Source: Burkholderiaceae bacterium (GTDB taxonomy: Bacteria > Pseudomonadota > Gammaproteobacteria > Burkholderiales > Burkholderiaceae_F). Taken from it: a stretch of DNA of 5,752 bases. Below are positions 1 through 5,752 of the stretch, in pieces (the first letter of the stretch is position 1; the number at the start of each line of letters is the position of its first letter). The notes under the pieces are model-generated. The model made no database searches and was not told the DNA's origin. It saw only the letters and a list, made by a program, of their open reading frames with translations. A program made the position numbers and the translations under genes. The stretch is from NCBI GenBank assembly GCA_013696665.1, contig JACCYC010000007.1, forward strand, positions 1 to 5,752, written 5' to 3'.

Positions 1-35
1 CACATCGCTGGCCAGAAACGCCTTCCAGATTCTAA

Positions 36-2321
36 ATGCCACGCCTGCCGCTCACCGCTCTGGTTAATCGCGTTCATTCCTTGATCTTGTTGCTTCTCGG
101 GGGATGCCTGATGCTGAGCGGGACCGCCTTTGCACAAGACACAGCTCAACCGAGTGAAAACGCGCGTCGTCTTCAGCTCAAGCTCGAACGCCAACTCGAT
201 GAGAATCGCGAGGCAACCCAGATGGGGGCGCCCACGTTTGTCCGCGCCCGCAATATCGAAGGCAGCGTCGACGAACGCCTGGTGCTTCGCGGCGAGGCCG
301 AAATCCGGCGGGGCGGTACCGTGCTACGCGGCGACACGATTACCTACACGCATGCGACGGATACGGTCAACGTCGAAGGACAAGCGCGCGCGTTTCGCGA
401 CGGTGCCGTTTTTATGGGTCCGCGACTGGAATACCAGGTTGATGCGCAAACCGGCAAGATGCCCGACGCAAACTTTTTCTACGCCCCACGCAGCGGTCGA
501 GGCGAGGCAACGTTGATCGAGTTTTTTGGCAGCGAGCGCGCGCGAATGGAAAATGCACGATTCACCACCTGCGGGCCAGAGGACAACGCATGGTGGGTCC
601 AGGCTGAACGCATTGACTTCGACAGCCTCGACGAAACGGCCACGGCGCGATCGGCGACGCTGTTCTTCAAGGGCGTGCCGATCCTTGCATCGCCGTACCT
701 TAGCTTTCCAACGAGTGATCGCCGCAAGTCGGGCTTTCTGACGCCGAGCTTCGGTTTGAGTTCCACACTCGGAAGCGATATCAGAACACCTTATTACTTC
801 AACCTCGCGCCCAACTACGACTACACGCTGACGCCGCGTGTAATGACCAAGCGCGGCGTGCTGGTCGAAAATGAATTGCGCTATCTCGACTCATTGCAGC
901 GCGGCACACTGGTGTACCAAGCCATCCCGAAGGATCAGCAATTCGGAGAGTCGCGCGATTTTTCAGCTTTGCGATACGAGTTTGCTTCACCGAGCGGTTT
1001 TGCGGCAGGCATCAACTACAACCGCGCGTCAGACGACCGCTACTTCGTCGACTTCGGCACGACGATCGTTGACACATCGCAAAAGGTGCTGCCGCAGGAT
1101 GGGTACCTGGCATACAACCAGCCGTACTGGAATACCGCCGTGCGCGTCACGAAGAATCAGACGCTGCAGGATCCTGATCCGCTGCAATTAGTTGCTAAAC
1201 CGTACGAGCGTGTGCCCCAGGTCACCGTGAATGGCTATGTGGCTGATTGGAAGGGCTTTGAAGCCACCGCAGGTCTTGAAGGCACACGGTTTCAGCATCC
1301 GACGCTGGAACCCGGCAACCGTTATATAGCGGACGTTCGCGCTTCGTATCCGATTCTCGCACCAGGCTGGTTCATCGTCCCGCGTGCCCGCTTGTCGTCG
1401 ACCTCATATGACCTTGACCCACGCTTTCGTGGCGATACATCACAAACGCGCACGCTACCTATCGCGAGTCTGGACACCGGATTGATTTTCGAGCGCGAGG
1501 TAGGCTGGTTCGGCCGCGCCGCGCAACAGACGCTCGAACCGCGATTGTTTTATGCGTACATTCCATATCGGGATCAAAGCAATTTGCCCAACTTCGACAG
1601 CGCGCTGGCCGATATTAATTACGCGCAACTATTCAATGAGAACATCTATTCGGGTTCTGATCGCATCTCGGAAGCCAATCAGCTGACAGCCGCGCTGACG
1701 ACGCGAATTCTGGACAACGAAACCGGAGCCGAGCGGCTGCGTGCCTCAATCGGGCAGCGTTATTACTTCACAGAGCAACGTGTCACGCTTCCCGGCGAGA
1801 CGCCACGCACAAATAAGGCGACCGACGTCCTTGCATCGCTCAGCGCGCAGCTGGGTCGATCGTGGGCGATAGACCTCGCCGCGCAGTACGCAGCGGAGCG
1901 CAGTGAATTCGTGCGTGCCACCGCCGGAACTCGCTGGCAACCCCGACGGGCTTCGGTGCTTAGTGCGTATTACCGCTATCAGAGCAACGGAATTCGCCAG
2001 GTCGATCTGTCAGCGCAATGGCCTTTGTCTAAAAACTGGTACGCGGTTGGACGCTTCAATTATTCGCTGGAGGATAAACGTCTGATCGATACCGTCGCGG
2101 GGCTCGAATACCAACAGGACTGTTGGCTGCTCCGCTTCGTCGTGCAGCGCTTTGCGACGACTGCATTGACCACAACCACCAACTTCTATCTACAACTGGA
2201 ACTCAACGGTTTGACGAGTGTCGGATCAAGCGCCGCTAATCTGCTGCAGCGTAATATTCCCGGTTACCAGCTGCTGAATCCGGTGCCGCGCGAACCGGGA
2301 CGCTTCGATTACTACGAATAA
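36..2321 (+). CDS. lptD: LPS-assembly outer membrane protein LptD
   Basis: LptD is the outer-membrane barrel that, with lipoprotein LptE, inserts lipopolysaccharide into the outer leaflet after delivery by the LptA bridge. The 761 residues are close to the E. coli length (784). A signal peptide is visible: basic start (R3, R12), hydrophobic core about 16-30, likely cut after AFA (31-33). An OstA/LptA-like periplasmic domain spans roughly 66-180 (repeated short strands such as RGEAEIRRGG and RGDTITY), followed by the LptD barrel with alternating aromatic strands to about residue 728. The start is well fixed: an in-frame TAA (33-35) lies directly before the ATG, and a later start would remove the signal peptide. 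No clear Shine-Dalgarno is seen. After the signal peptide only two cysteines remain, C179 (TTCGP) and C696 (QQDCW). They match the positions of E. coli C173 and C725 (mature numbering); counterparts of C31 and C724 are missing. Identity is certain from overall family resemblance and from the surA-pdxA-rsmA neighbours. Confidence 0.97.
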   Translation: MPRLPLTALVNRVHSLILLLLGGCLMLSGTAFAQDTAQPSENARRLQLKLERQLDENREATQMGAPTFVRARNIEGSVDERLVLRGEAEIRRGGTVLRGDTITYTHATDTVNVEGQARAFRDGAVFMGPRLEYQVDAQTGKMPDANFFYAPRSGRGEATLIEFFGSERARMENARFTTCGPEDNAWWVQAERIDFDSLDETATARSATLFFKGVPILASPYLSFPTSDRRKSGFLTPSFGLSSTLGSDIRTPYYFNLAPNYDYTLTPRVMTKRGVLVENELRYLDSLQRGTLVYQAIPKDQQFGESRDFSALRYEFASPSGFAAGINYNRASDDRYFVDFGTTIVDTSQKVLPQDGYLAYNQPYWNTAVRVTKNQTLQDPDPLQLVAKPYERVPQVTVNGYVADWKGFEATAGLEGTRFQHPTLEPGNRYIADVRASYPILAPGWFIVPRARLSSTSYDLDPRFRGDTSQTRTLPIASLDTGLIFEREVGWFGRAAQQTLEPRLFYAYIPYRDQSNLPNFDSALADINYAQLFNENIYSGSDRISEANQLTAALTTRILDNETGAERLRASIGQRYYFTEQRVTLPGETPRTNKATDVLASLSAQLGRSWAIDLAAQYAAERSEFVRATAGTRWQPRRASVLSAYYRYQSNGIRQVDLSAQWPLSKNWYAVGRFNYSLEDKRLIDTVAGLEYQQDCWLLRFVVQRFATTALTTTTNFYLQLELNGLTSVGSSAANLLQRNIPGYQLLNPVPREPGRFDYYE

Positions 2322-2348
2322 CAGCATTCGCTCGGCGCGTGCTGTTTT
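2320..2348 (+). terminator. Possible weak intrinsic terminator or attenuator hairpin after lptD
   Basis: A perfect 7-base inverted repeat, AACAGCA (2320-2326) and TGCTGTT (2340-2346), brackets 13 bases and is followed by T at 2347-2348, so the 3' arm runs into TTTT (2345-2348). The inner part can add a G-T wobble and two C-G pairs after one mismatch, leaving a 5-base loop. The left arm includes the last two bases of the lptD TAA. The T-run is short and the outer stem is not especially GC-rich, so it may only reduce read-through into surA, or protect the 3' end of the mRNA. No convincing promoter was found in the rest of the gap. Confidence 0.4.
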
Positions 2349-2437
2349 GATCAGCGAATTACGCCATCGCTCCGGCGGCTGGCAGGCGAGCATGCAATAA
2401 GCGAAGCGCAACCAATGACTTCTACGAGATCAGACCC
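2322..2437. other. lptD-surA intergenic region
   Basis: This 116-base gap is the only sizeable non-coding stretch in an otherwise overlapping gene row. It holds the hairpin next to the lptD stop, and near its right end the start of a 12-codon reading frame (ATG 2415) that runs into the surA start. I looked for -35/-10 boxes: TTGATC (2347-2352) resembles a -35, but nothing like TATAAT lies 16-18 bases downstream. A surA promoter is possible here but is not shown by the sequence. Confidence 0.6.
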
Positions 2438-3796
2438 GTGCTTATTAGATTGATGACACATCACCTCTGCTTGATTGCCAGCCTATTTGCCGCACACGCA
2501 GCTTTTGCGCAGGCGCCCCAGCCTGCCGCTGCGCCAGCGGCGCCGCGGCCAGCGCAGCGTCCCGTAGATCGGATCGTGGCGGTAGTGAACGACGAAGTCG
2601 TGACTGCAAATGAGTTGCGGGCGCGGGCGCGTATTGCGGAAACGCAGCTGCGCCGTCAGAAGATTCAGCCGCCCGCCGCCGATGTACTCGAGCGGCAGGT
2701 GCTCGAGCGGATGATCGTCGACCGCGCGCAGCTGCAGCTCGCGCGTGAGACCGGCGTGCGAGTCGACGATGCGACCGTGAATGCAGCCCTTGGGCGGGTC
2801 GCTGAATCAAACGGCCTGACGGTCCAGGCGTTGCGTCAGCGTCTGGAGTCCGACGGCGTCTCCTTCAGGCAATTCCGCGACGACATTCGGCAGGACATTA
2901 TCCTGAACCGTCTGCGTGAGCGCGAAGTCGATTCGCGGGTGCAGATTTCCGACAGCGAGCTTGAAAACTTCATCGCCGCGCAGTCGGGCGTCTCGGCCGA
3001 CGCAGAGGAAGTCAACGTTGCGCAAATCCTGTTGCGCGTTCCCGAGAATTCCCCCGCCGATCGGATCGATGCGACACGCAGTCGCGCCGACGAGCTTGCG
3101 GCTCAGCTTAAGAGCGGCGCCGATTTCGCCAGAGTGGCGGCAAGTTTTTCCAATGCGCCTGAGGCCTTGCAGGGTGGCGAACTCGGATGGCGCAACGCCG
3201 ATCGTTTGCCGACCCTGTTTATCGATGCAATCAAGGGGCTGAAGATTGGCGATGTGAGTCCGGTTGTACGCAGCCCCAATGGTTTCCATATCCTTAAGGT
3301 GCTGGGCCGCCGCAGTGGTGTTGACAGCAAGCTGTCAATGGGGCCGGTGCAGCAGACGCATGCGCGGCACATTCTGTTGCGCGTGTCTGACCTGACCCCT
3401 GAGCCCGAAGTGCGTCGCCGGCTCGATGAGATGAAGCAGCGCATCGAAGCCAATCAGATCGAGTTTGGAACGCTTGCCCGTTTGCATTCGCTCGACCCGA
3501 GCGGTAGCCGCGGCGGCGATCTCGGTTGGTTGTATCCCGCTGACACAGTGCCCGAGTTCGAAAAAGCGATGGATGCGCTGAAGATCAACCAGGTCAGCGC
3601 GCCGGTGCAATCACCGTTTGGCTGGCATCTGATTCAGGTGCTCGAACGCCGCACCGAGCAGGCGTCGTCCGAGCGCGCACGGTTGCAGGCGCGGCAAGCG
3701 TTGCGTGACCGCAAAGCCGACGAGGCATATCAGGACTGGATGCGGCAACTGCGCGACAAGACATATGTCGAGTACCGACTCGACGAACGGTCGTAG
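2438..3796 (+). CDS. surA: Periplasmic chaperone / peptidyl-prolyl isomerase SurA
   Basis: SurA escorts unfolded outer-membrane proteins, LptD among them, through the periplasm to the BAM complex. The 452 residues show a signal peptide (likely cut after AFA, 22-24), an Ala/Pro-rich linker (25-42), the SurA N-terminal chaperone domain (about 43-165, opening with DRIVAVVNDEVVT), parvulin domain 1 (about 190-290), parvulin domain 2 (about 305-403) and a C-terminal helix. Domain 2 keeps the parvulin hallmarks ARHILL (H311), GGDLGW (359-364) and FGWHLI (H397). Domain 1 keeps GGELGW and NGFHI (H284) but has Q196 where E. coli has His. Start choice: GTG 2438 has a GAG (2426-2428) nine bases upstream and supplies R4, the only Arg or Lys before the hydrophobic core. 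ATG 2453 would leave a signal peptide without Arg or Lys and lacks a visible ribosome site, so GTG is preferred but not certain. The 3' end overlaps pdxA by 32 bases in another frame. Confidence 0.96.
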   Translation: MLIRLMTHHLCLIASLFAAHAAFAQAPQPAAAPAAPRPAQRPVDRIVAVVNDEVVTANELRARARIAETQLRRQKIQPPAADVLERQVLERMIVDRAQLQLARETGVRVDDATVNAALGRVAESNGLTVQALRQRLESDGVSFRQFRDDIRQDIILNRLREREVDSRVQISDSELENFIAAQSGVSADAEEVNVAQILLRVPENSPADRIDATRSRADELAAQLKSGADFARVAASFSNAPEALQGGELGWRNADRLPTLFIDAIKGLKIGDVSPVVRSPNGFHILKVLGRRSGVDSKLSMGPVQQTHARHILLRVSDLTPEPEVRRRLDEMKQRIEANQIEFGTLARLHSLDPSGSRGGDLGWLYPADTVPEFEKAMDALKINQVSAPVQSPFGWHLIQVLERRTEQASSERARLQARQALRDRKADEAYQDWMRQLRDKTYVEYRLDERS

Positions 3797-4784
3797 CCGC
3801 ACCGGGCCGCTCCGCGTTGCGATTACGACCGGCGAGCCCGCCGGTATTGGGCCGGAAATCTCGATCGCAGCGCTGAACGACGCGGCCTTCGCAGCCGCAG
3901 CCGATTTGCACATCACGCTGATCGGCGACGCCGCATTGCTGGCGGAGCGCGCGCTTCGAATCGGAGCAACGTGGCCAACTGTTGCGAAGGTCGAACATGT
4001 GCCGCTGCGCGCGGCGGCCATCGCCGGGCGGCGCGACTCGCGCAATGCACACTACGTGCTGGCAACACTTGACCGCGCGATCAGCGGGGCGCTGTCGGGT
4101 GAGTACGACGCGATCGTCACTGCACCCGTACAAAAAAGTGTGATCAACGATGCGCGCATTGCATTCACCGGGCACACCGAGTATTTCGCAGTCCGCACCT
4201 CGACACCGCATGTGGTGATGATGCTCGTGGGTGAAACGCCGCATGGTCCGCTGCGCGTGGCGCTTGCAACAACGCACCTGCCGATTGCTGCGGTGGCAGC
4301 GGCGCTTAGCGCCGACAGCATCGTGACGGTTCTGAAGATTTTGATCGCTGAGTTGAGATCGCGCTTTGGCATTGTTACGCCGAGTGTTGTCGTGACCGGC
4401 CTGAATCCGCACGCCGGCGAGAGCGGACATCTGGGCCGCGAGGAAATCGACGTGATTGCGCCCGCGGTGTCGCGTCTGCGCGCCGAAGGTCATCATGTCG
4501 ATGGGCCCTGGCCCGCTGACACCGTGTTCGTGCCTTCGCTTGTGCAGCGCTATGACGCGGTACTTGCGATGTTTCACGACCAGGGCCTGCCGGTGTTGAA
4601 GTACGCCACGTTTGGTCATGGCGTCAATGTCACGCTCGGGCTGCCATTTATTCGCACTTCGGTTGACCACGGCACGGCGCTCGATCTGGCCGGCACGGGC
4701 CGGGCCGATGCAGGCAGCATGCGTGCGGCGCTCAAGCTTGGGATCGAGTTGGCTCAGCGCGCGCACAAACACCAGGCAGCATGA
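3765..4784 (+). CDS. pdxA: 4-hydroxythreonine-4-phosphate dehydrogenase PdxA
   Basis: PdxA oxidises 4-phosphohydroxy-L-threonine with NAD; the product spontaneously loses CO2 and is condensed by PdxJ in the deoxyxylulose-5-phosphate-dependent pathway to pyridoxal 5'-phosphate. It is a cytoplasmic, metal-dependent homodimer. With the ATG at 3765 the protein is 339 residues (E. coli 329). Visible family motifs are TTGEPAGIGPE (21-31), TAPVQKSVIND (119-129), FTGHTEYF (134-141, substrate-contact H137), and the three metal-ligand histidines H171 (ATTHLP), H216 (GLNPHAGE) and H271 (FHDQGLPVLKY), then LGLPFIRTSVDHGTA (291-305). An upstream in-frame ATG at 3705 would add 20 residues with no family counterpart and a 92-base overlap with surA, so 3765 is chosen. 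No strong Shine-Dalgarno is seen for either start. It starts inside the surA end and ends in an ATGA junction with rsmA, suggesting translational coupling along one mRNA. All recognised catalytic residues are present. Confidence 0.96.
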   Translation: MSSTDSTNGRSRTGPLRVAITTGEPAGIGPEISIAALNDAAFAAAADLHITLIGDAALLAERALRIGATWPTVAKVEHVPLRAAAIAGRRDSRNAHYVLATLDRAISGALSGEYDAIVTAPVQKSVINDARIAFTGHTEYFAVRTSTPHVVMMLVGETPHGPLRVALATTHLPIAAVAAALSADSIVTVLKILIAELRSRFGIVTPSVVVTGLNPHAGESGHLGREEIDVIAPAVSRLRAEGHHVDGPWPADTVFVPSLVQRYDAVLAMFHDQGLPVLKYATFGHGVNVTLGLPFIRTSVDHGTALDLAGTGRADAGSMRAALKLGIELAQRAHKHQAA

Positions 4785-5596
4785 CCACGGACGCGCGGGC
4801 GCATCAGGCCCGCAAGCGCTTCGGCCAGAATTTTTTGCACGATGCGGTTGTGGTCGATCGAATCGTGGACGCGATCGACCCGCAACCCGGACAGACAATT
4901 TTTGAAATCGGTCCTGGACAAGCCGCACTTACCGGGCGGCTGATCGAGCGTGCGGGTCACATTCATGCGGTCGAAATTGACCGCGACCTTGCCGCGATCC
5001 TGCGTCGACGCTTCGACGACACACAGCTGACATTGATCGAGGCCGACGTCCTGAAGATCGATTGGCATGCAGCCGCGTCGAAGCCGCTGCGGCTGGTCGG
5101 AAACCTTCCCTACAACATTTCCACACCGCTTCTATTTGCGCTGTGGCCGATCGCCGACCGCGTGATCGATCAGCATTTCATGTTGCAACGAGAAGTGGTT
5201 GAACGCATGGTCGCGCCTCCCGGAAGCAAGGTCTACGGCCGCCTGTCGGTGATGCTGCAATTCCGTTACCACGTGAGCAAGCTGTTCGACGTTCCGCCTG
5301 AAGCATTCAAACCCGCTCCAAAGGTCACGTCGAGCGTCGTGCGGATGCATCCGCGGCCGGTGCACGAGTTGCCTGATGTCAATGCCAGCATATTTGCACG
5401 TGTCGTCGCCGCGGCGTTTGGGCAGCGCCGCAAGATACTGCGCAATGCACTCGCGGAAATCCTCAATGCAGACGAAATCCGCGACGCCGGCGTGGATTCA
5501 CAGGCGCGCGCCGAGACGTTGAGCGTTGAAAGCTTCGTTGACCTGGCGCGCCGCGCTGCGACTAAAACGCTAACGCCCGAATGTCGACTCGCTTGA
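4781..5596 (+). CDS. rsmA: 16S rRNA (adenine1518-N6/adenine1519-N6)-dimethyltransferase RsmA (KsgA)
   Basis: RsmA uses S-adenosylmethionine to dimethylate two neighbouring adenines in the 3'-terminal hairpin of 16S rRNA, a late checkpoint of 30S assembly. The 271 residues match the family length (E. coli 273). Motifs in order: RKRFGQNFLHD (11-21); SAM motif I FEIGPGQAALT (41-51); acidic residues E65 and D67 (AVEID) and D89 (EADVLKID); catalytic motif NLPYNIS (108-114); MLQREV (134-139); KVYGRLSVMLQ (150-160); and AFGQRRKILRNAL (212-224) in the small helical C-terminal domain. The ATG shares four bases (ATGA) with the pdxA stop, and only a weak AGG (4774-4776) lies ahead, so translation probably depends on ribosomes finishing pdxA. 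The last 11 codons overlap the end of the convergent gene on the other strand. No missing catalytic residue is seen. Confidence 0.97.
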   Translation: MTTDARAHQARKRFGQNFLHDAVVVDRIVDAIDPQPGQTIFEIGPGQAALTGRLIERAGHIHAVEIDRDLAAILRRRFDDTQLTLIEADVLKIDWHAAASKPLRLVGNLPYNISTPLLFALWPIADRVIDQHFMLQREVVERMVAPPGSKVYGRLSVMLQFRYHVSKLFDVPPEAFKPAPKVTSSVVRMHPRPVHELPDVNASIFARVVAAAFGQRRKILRNALAEILNADEIRDAGVDSQARAETLSVESFVDLARRAATKTLTPECRLA

Positions 5597-5752
5597 TCTG
5601 ATCGCGCGCCGCTTCGAATCCCGGCAGCAACCGCGCCAGCTCTTGCCAGAAACGAACGCTATGGTTCAGCTCGCGAAGATGCGCAAGCTCATGTGCGATA
5701 ACGTAGTCGATAACCGGCAACGAAAAGTGCACGAGGCGCCAGTTGAGACGAA
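5562..5752 (-). CDS. YgjP/DUF45-family zinc metalloprotein, C-terminal part (5' end outside the window)
   Basis: Read on the minus strand from 5750 to a TAG stop at 5564-5562, the frame is open and gives 62 residues, with no start because the gene enters from the right edge. It carries VIAHELAHLRELNHS followed by FW: an HExxH zinc site (H20, E21, H24 of the fragment, bases 5693-5679) with a third likely ligand H30 (bases 5663-5661). This HELAHLxxxNHSxxFW arrangement is typical of the C-terminal half of YgjP-like (DUF45, PF01863) proteins, named M48-like or SprT-like metallopeptidases. E. coli YgjP has been described as a UTP pyrophosphatase, so proteolysis should not be assumed. The upstream strand (NWRLVHFSLPVIDY) also fits this family. 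Its stop lies 35 bases inside rsmA, tail to tail. Family call is confident; the specific function is unknown. Confidence 0.87.
   Translation of the reverse strand, partial: RLNWRLVHFSLPVIDYVIAHELAHLRELNHSVRFWQELARLLPGFEAARDQIKRVDIRALAF

Noticed and set aside
1..35. Possible end of an upstream gene (TAA 33-35) or a divergent start (CAT 3-5)
   Set aside because: 35 bases are too few to identify a protein or a promoter. The short peptide before TAA is not recognisable, and a divergent gene cannot be shown from a single CAT.
96..107. LGGC (residues 21-24) in the LptD signal peptide resembles a lipobox
   Set aside because: LptD is not a lipoprotein in known relatives, Gly at this lipobox position is unusual, and a good signal peptidase I site (AFA, 31-33) follows. 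Cutting at C24 is unlikely.
2347..2375. TTGATC as a -35 box of a surA promoter
   Set aside because: No -10-like sequence lies at the right spacing; the region about 17 bases downstream is GC-rich (CTCCGG).
2807..3289. 160-codon minus-strand frame within surA
   Set aside because: It lies wholly within surA, has no recognisable motif, and is an antisense shadow.
3705..3764. Upstream in-frame ATG for pdxA adding 20 residues
   Set aside because: The extra residues have no family counterpart and would extend the overlap with surA to 92 bases; the ATG at 3765 gives the normal PdxA length.
3594..4928. A 444-codon open frame on the minus strand across the end of surA, all of pdxA and the start of rsmA
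   Set aside because: It lies opposite three well-supported genes, its product is rich in Arg, His and Cys with no recognisable motif, and long antisense frames are common in GC-rich coding DNA. It is a shadow.

Overview
The window is a GC-rich, fully coding stretch of a Gram-negative proteobacterial chromosome. Protein style (LptD tail, SurA with an Ala/Pro linker, RsmA) and the gene order fit a betaproteobacterium, most likely Burkholderiales. That placement is inference from remembered relatives, not from a search.

Layout, left to right. lptD (36-2321, +) follows 35 bases with no recognisable gene. A 116-base gap follows, with a hairpin and short T-run sitting on the lptD stop codon. Next come surA (2438-3796, +), pdxA (3765-4784, +; overlaps the surA end by 32 bases) and rsmA/ksgA (4781-5596, +; ATGA overlap with pdxA). 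From the right edge a convergent gene, 5562 to beyond 5752 on the minus strand, ends inside rsmA. It is the C-terminal part of a YgjP/DUF45-type zinc metalloprotein and lacks its start in this window.

This is the conserved lptD-surA-pdxA-rsmA cluster also known from Escherichia coli. LptD is the outer-membrane LPS translocon, and SurA is the periplasmic chaperone that helps deliver LptD and other barrel proteins to the BAM complex. PdxA makes a precursor of pyridoxal 5'-phosphate. RsmA dimethylates two adenines of 16S rRNA. The apaG-apaH pair that follows rsmA in E. coli is not next here; the convergent metalloprotein gene takes that place.

I found no mobile element, CRISPR array, tRNA or rRNA gene, prophage or defence system, and nothing that looks like an undescribed system. 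The most interesting details are the reduced cysteine set of LptD (one predicted interdomain disulfide instead of two), a Gln in place of the first-strand His in the first SurA parvulin domain, the hairpin and TGATG mini-ORF between lptD and surA, and the tail-to-tail overlap at the right end.
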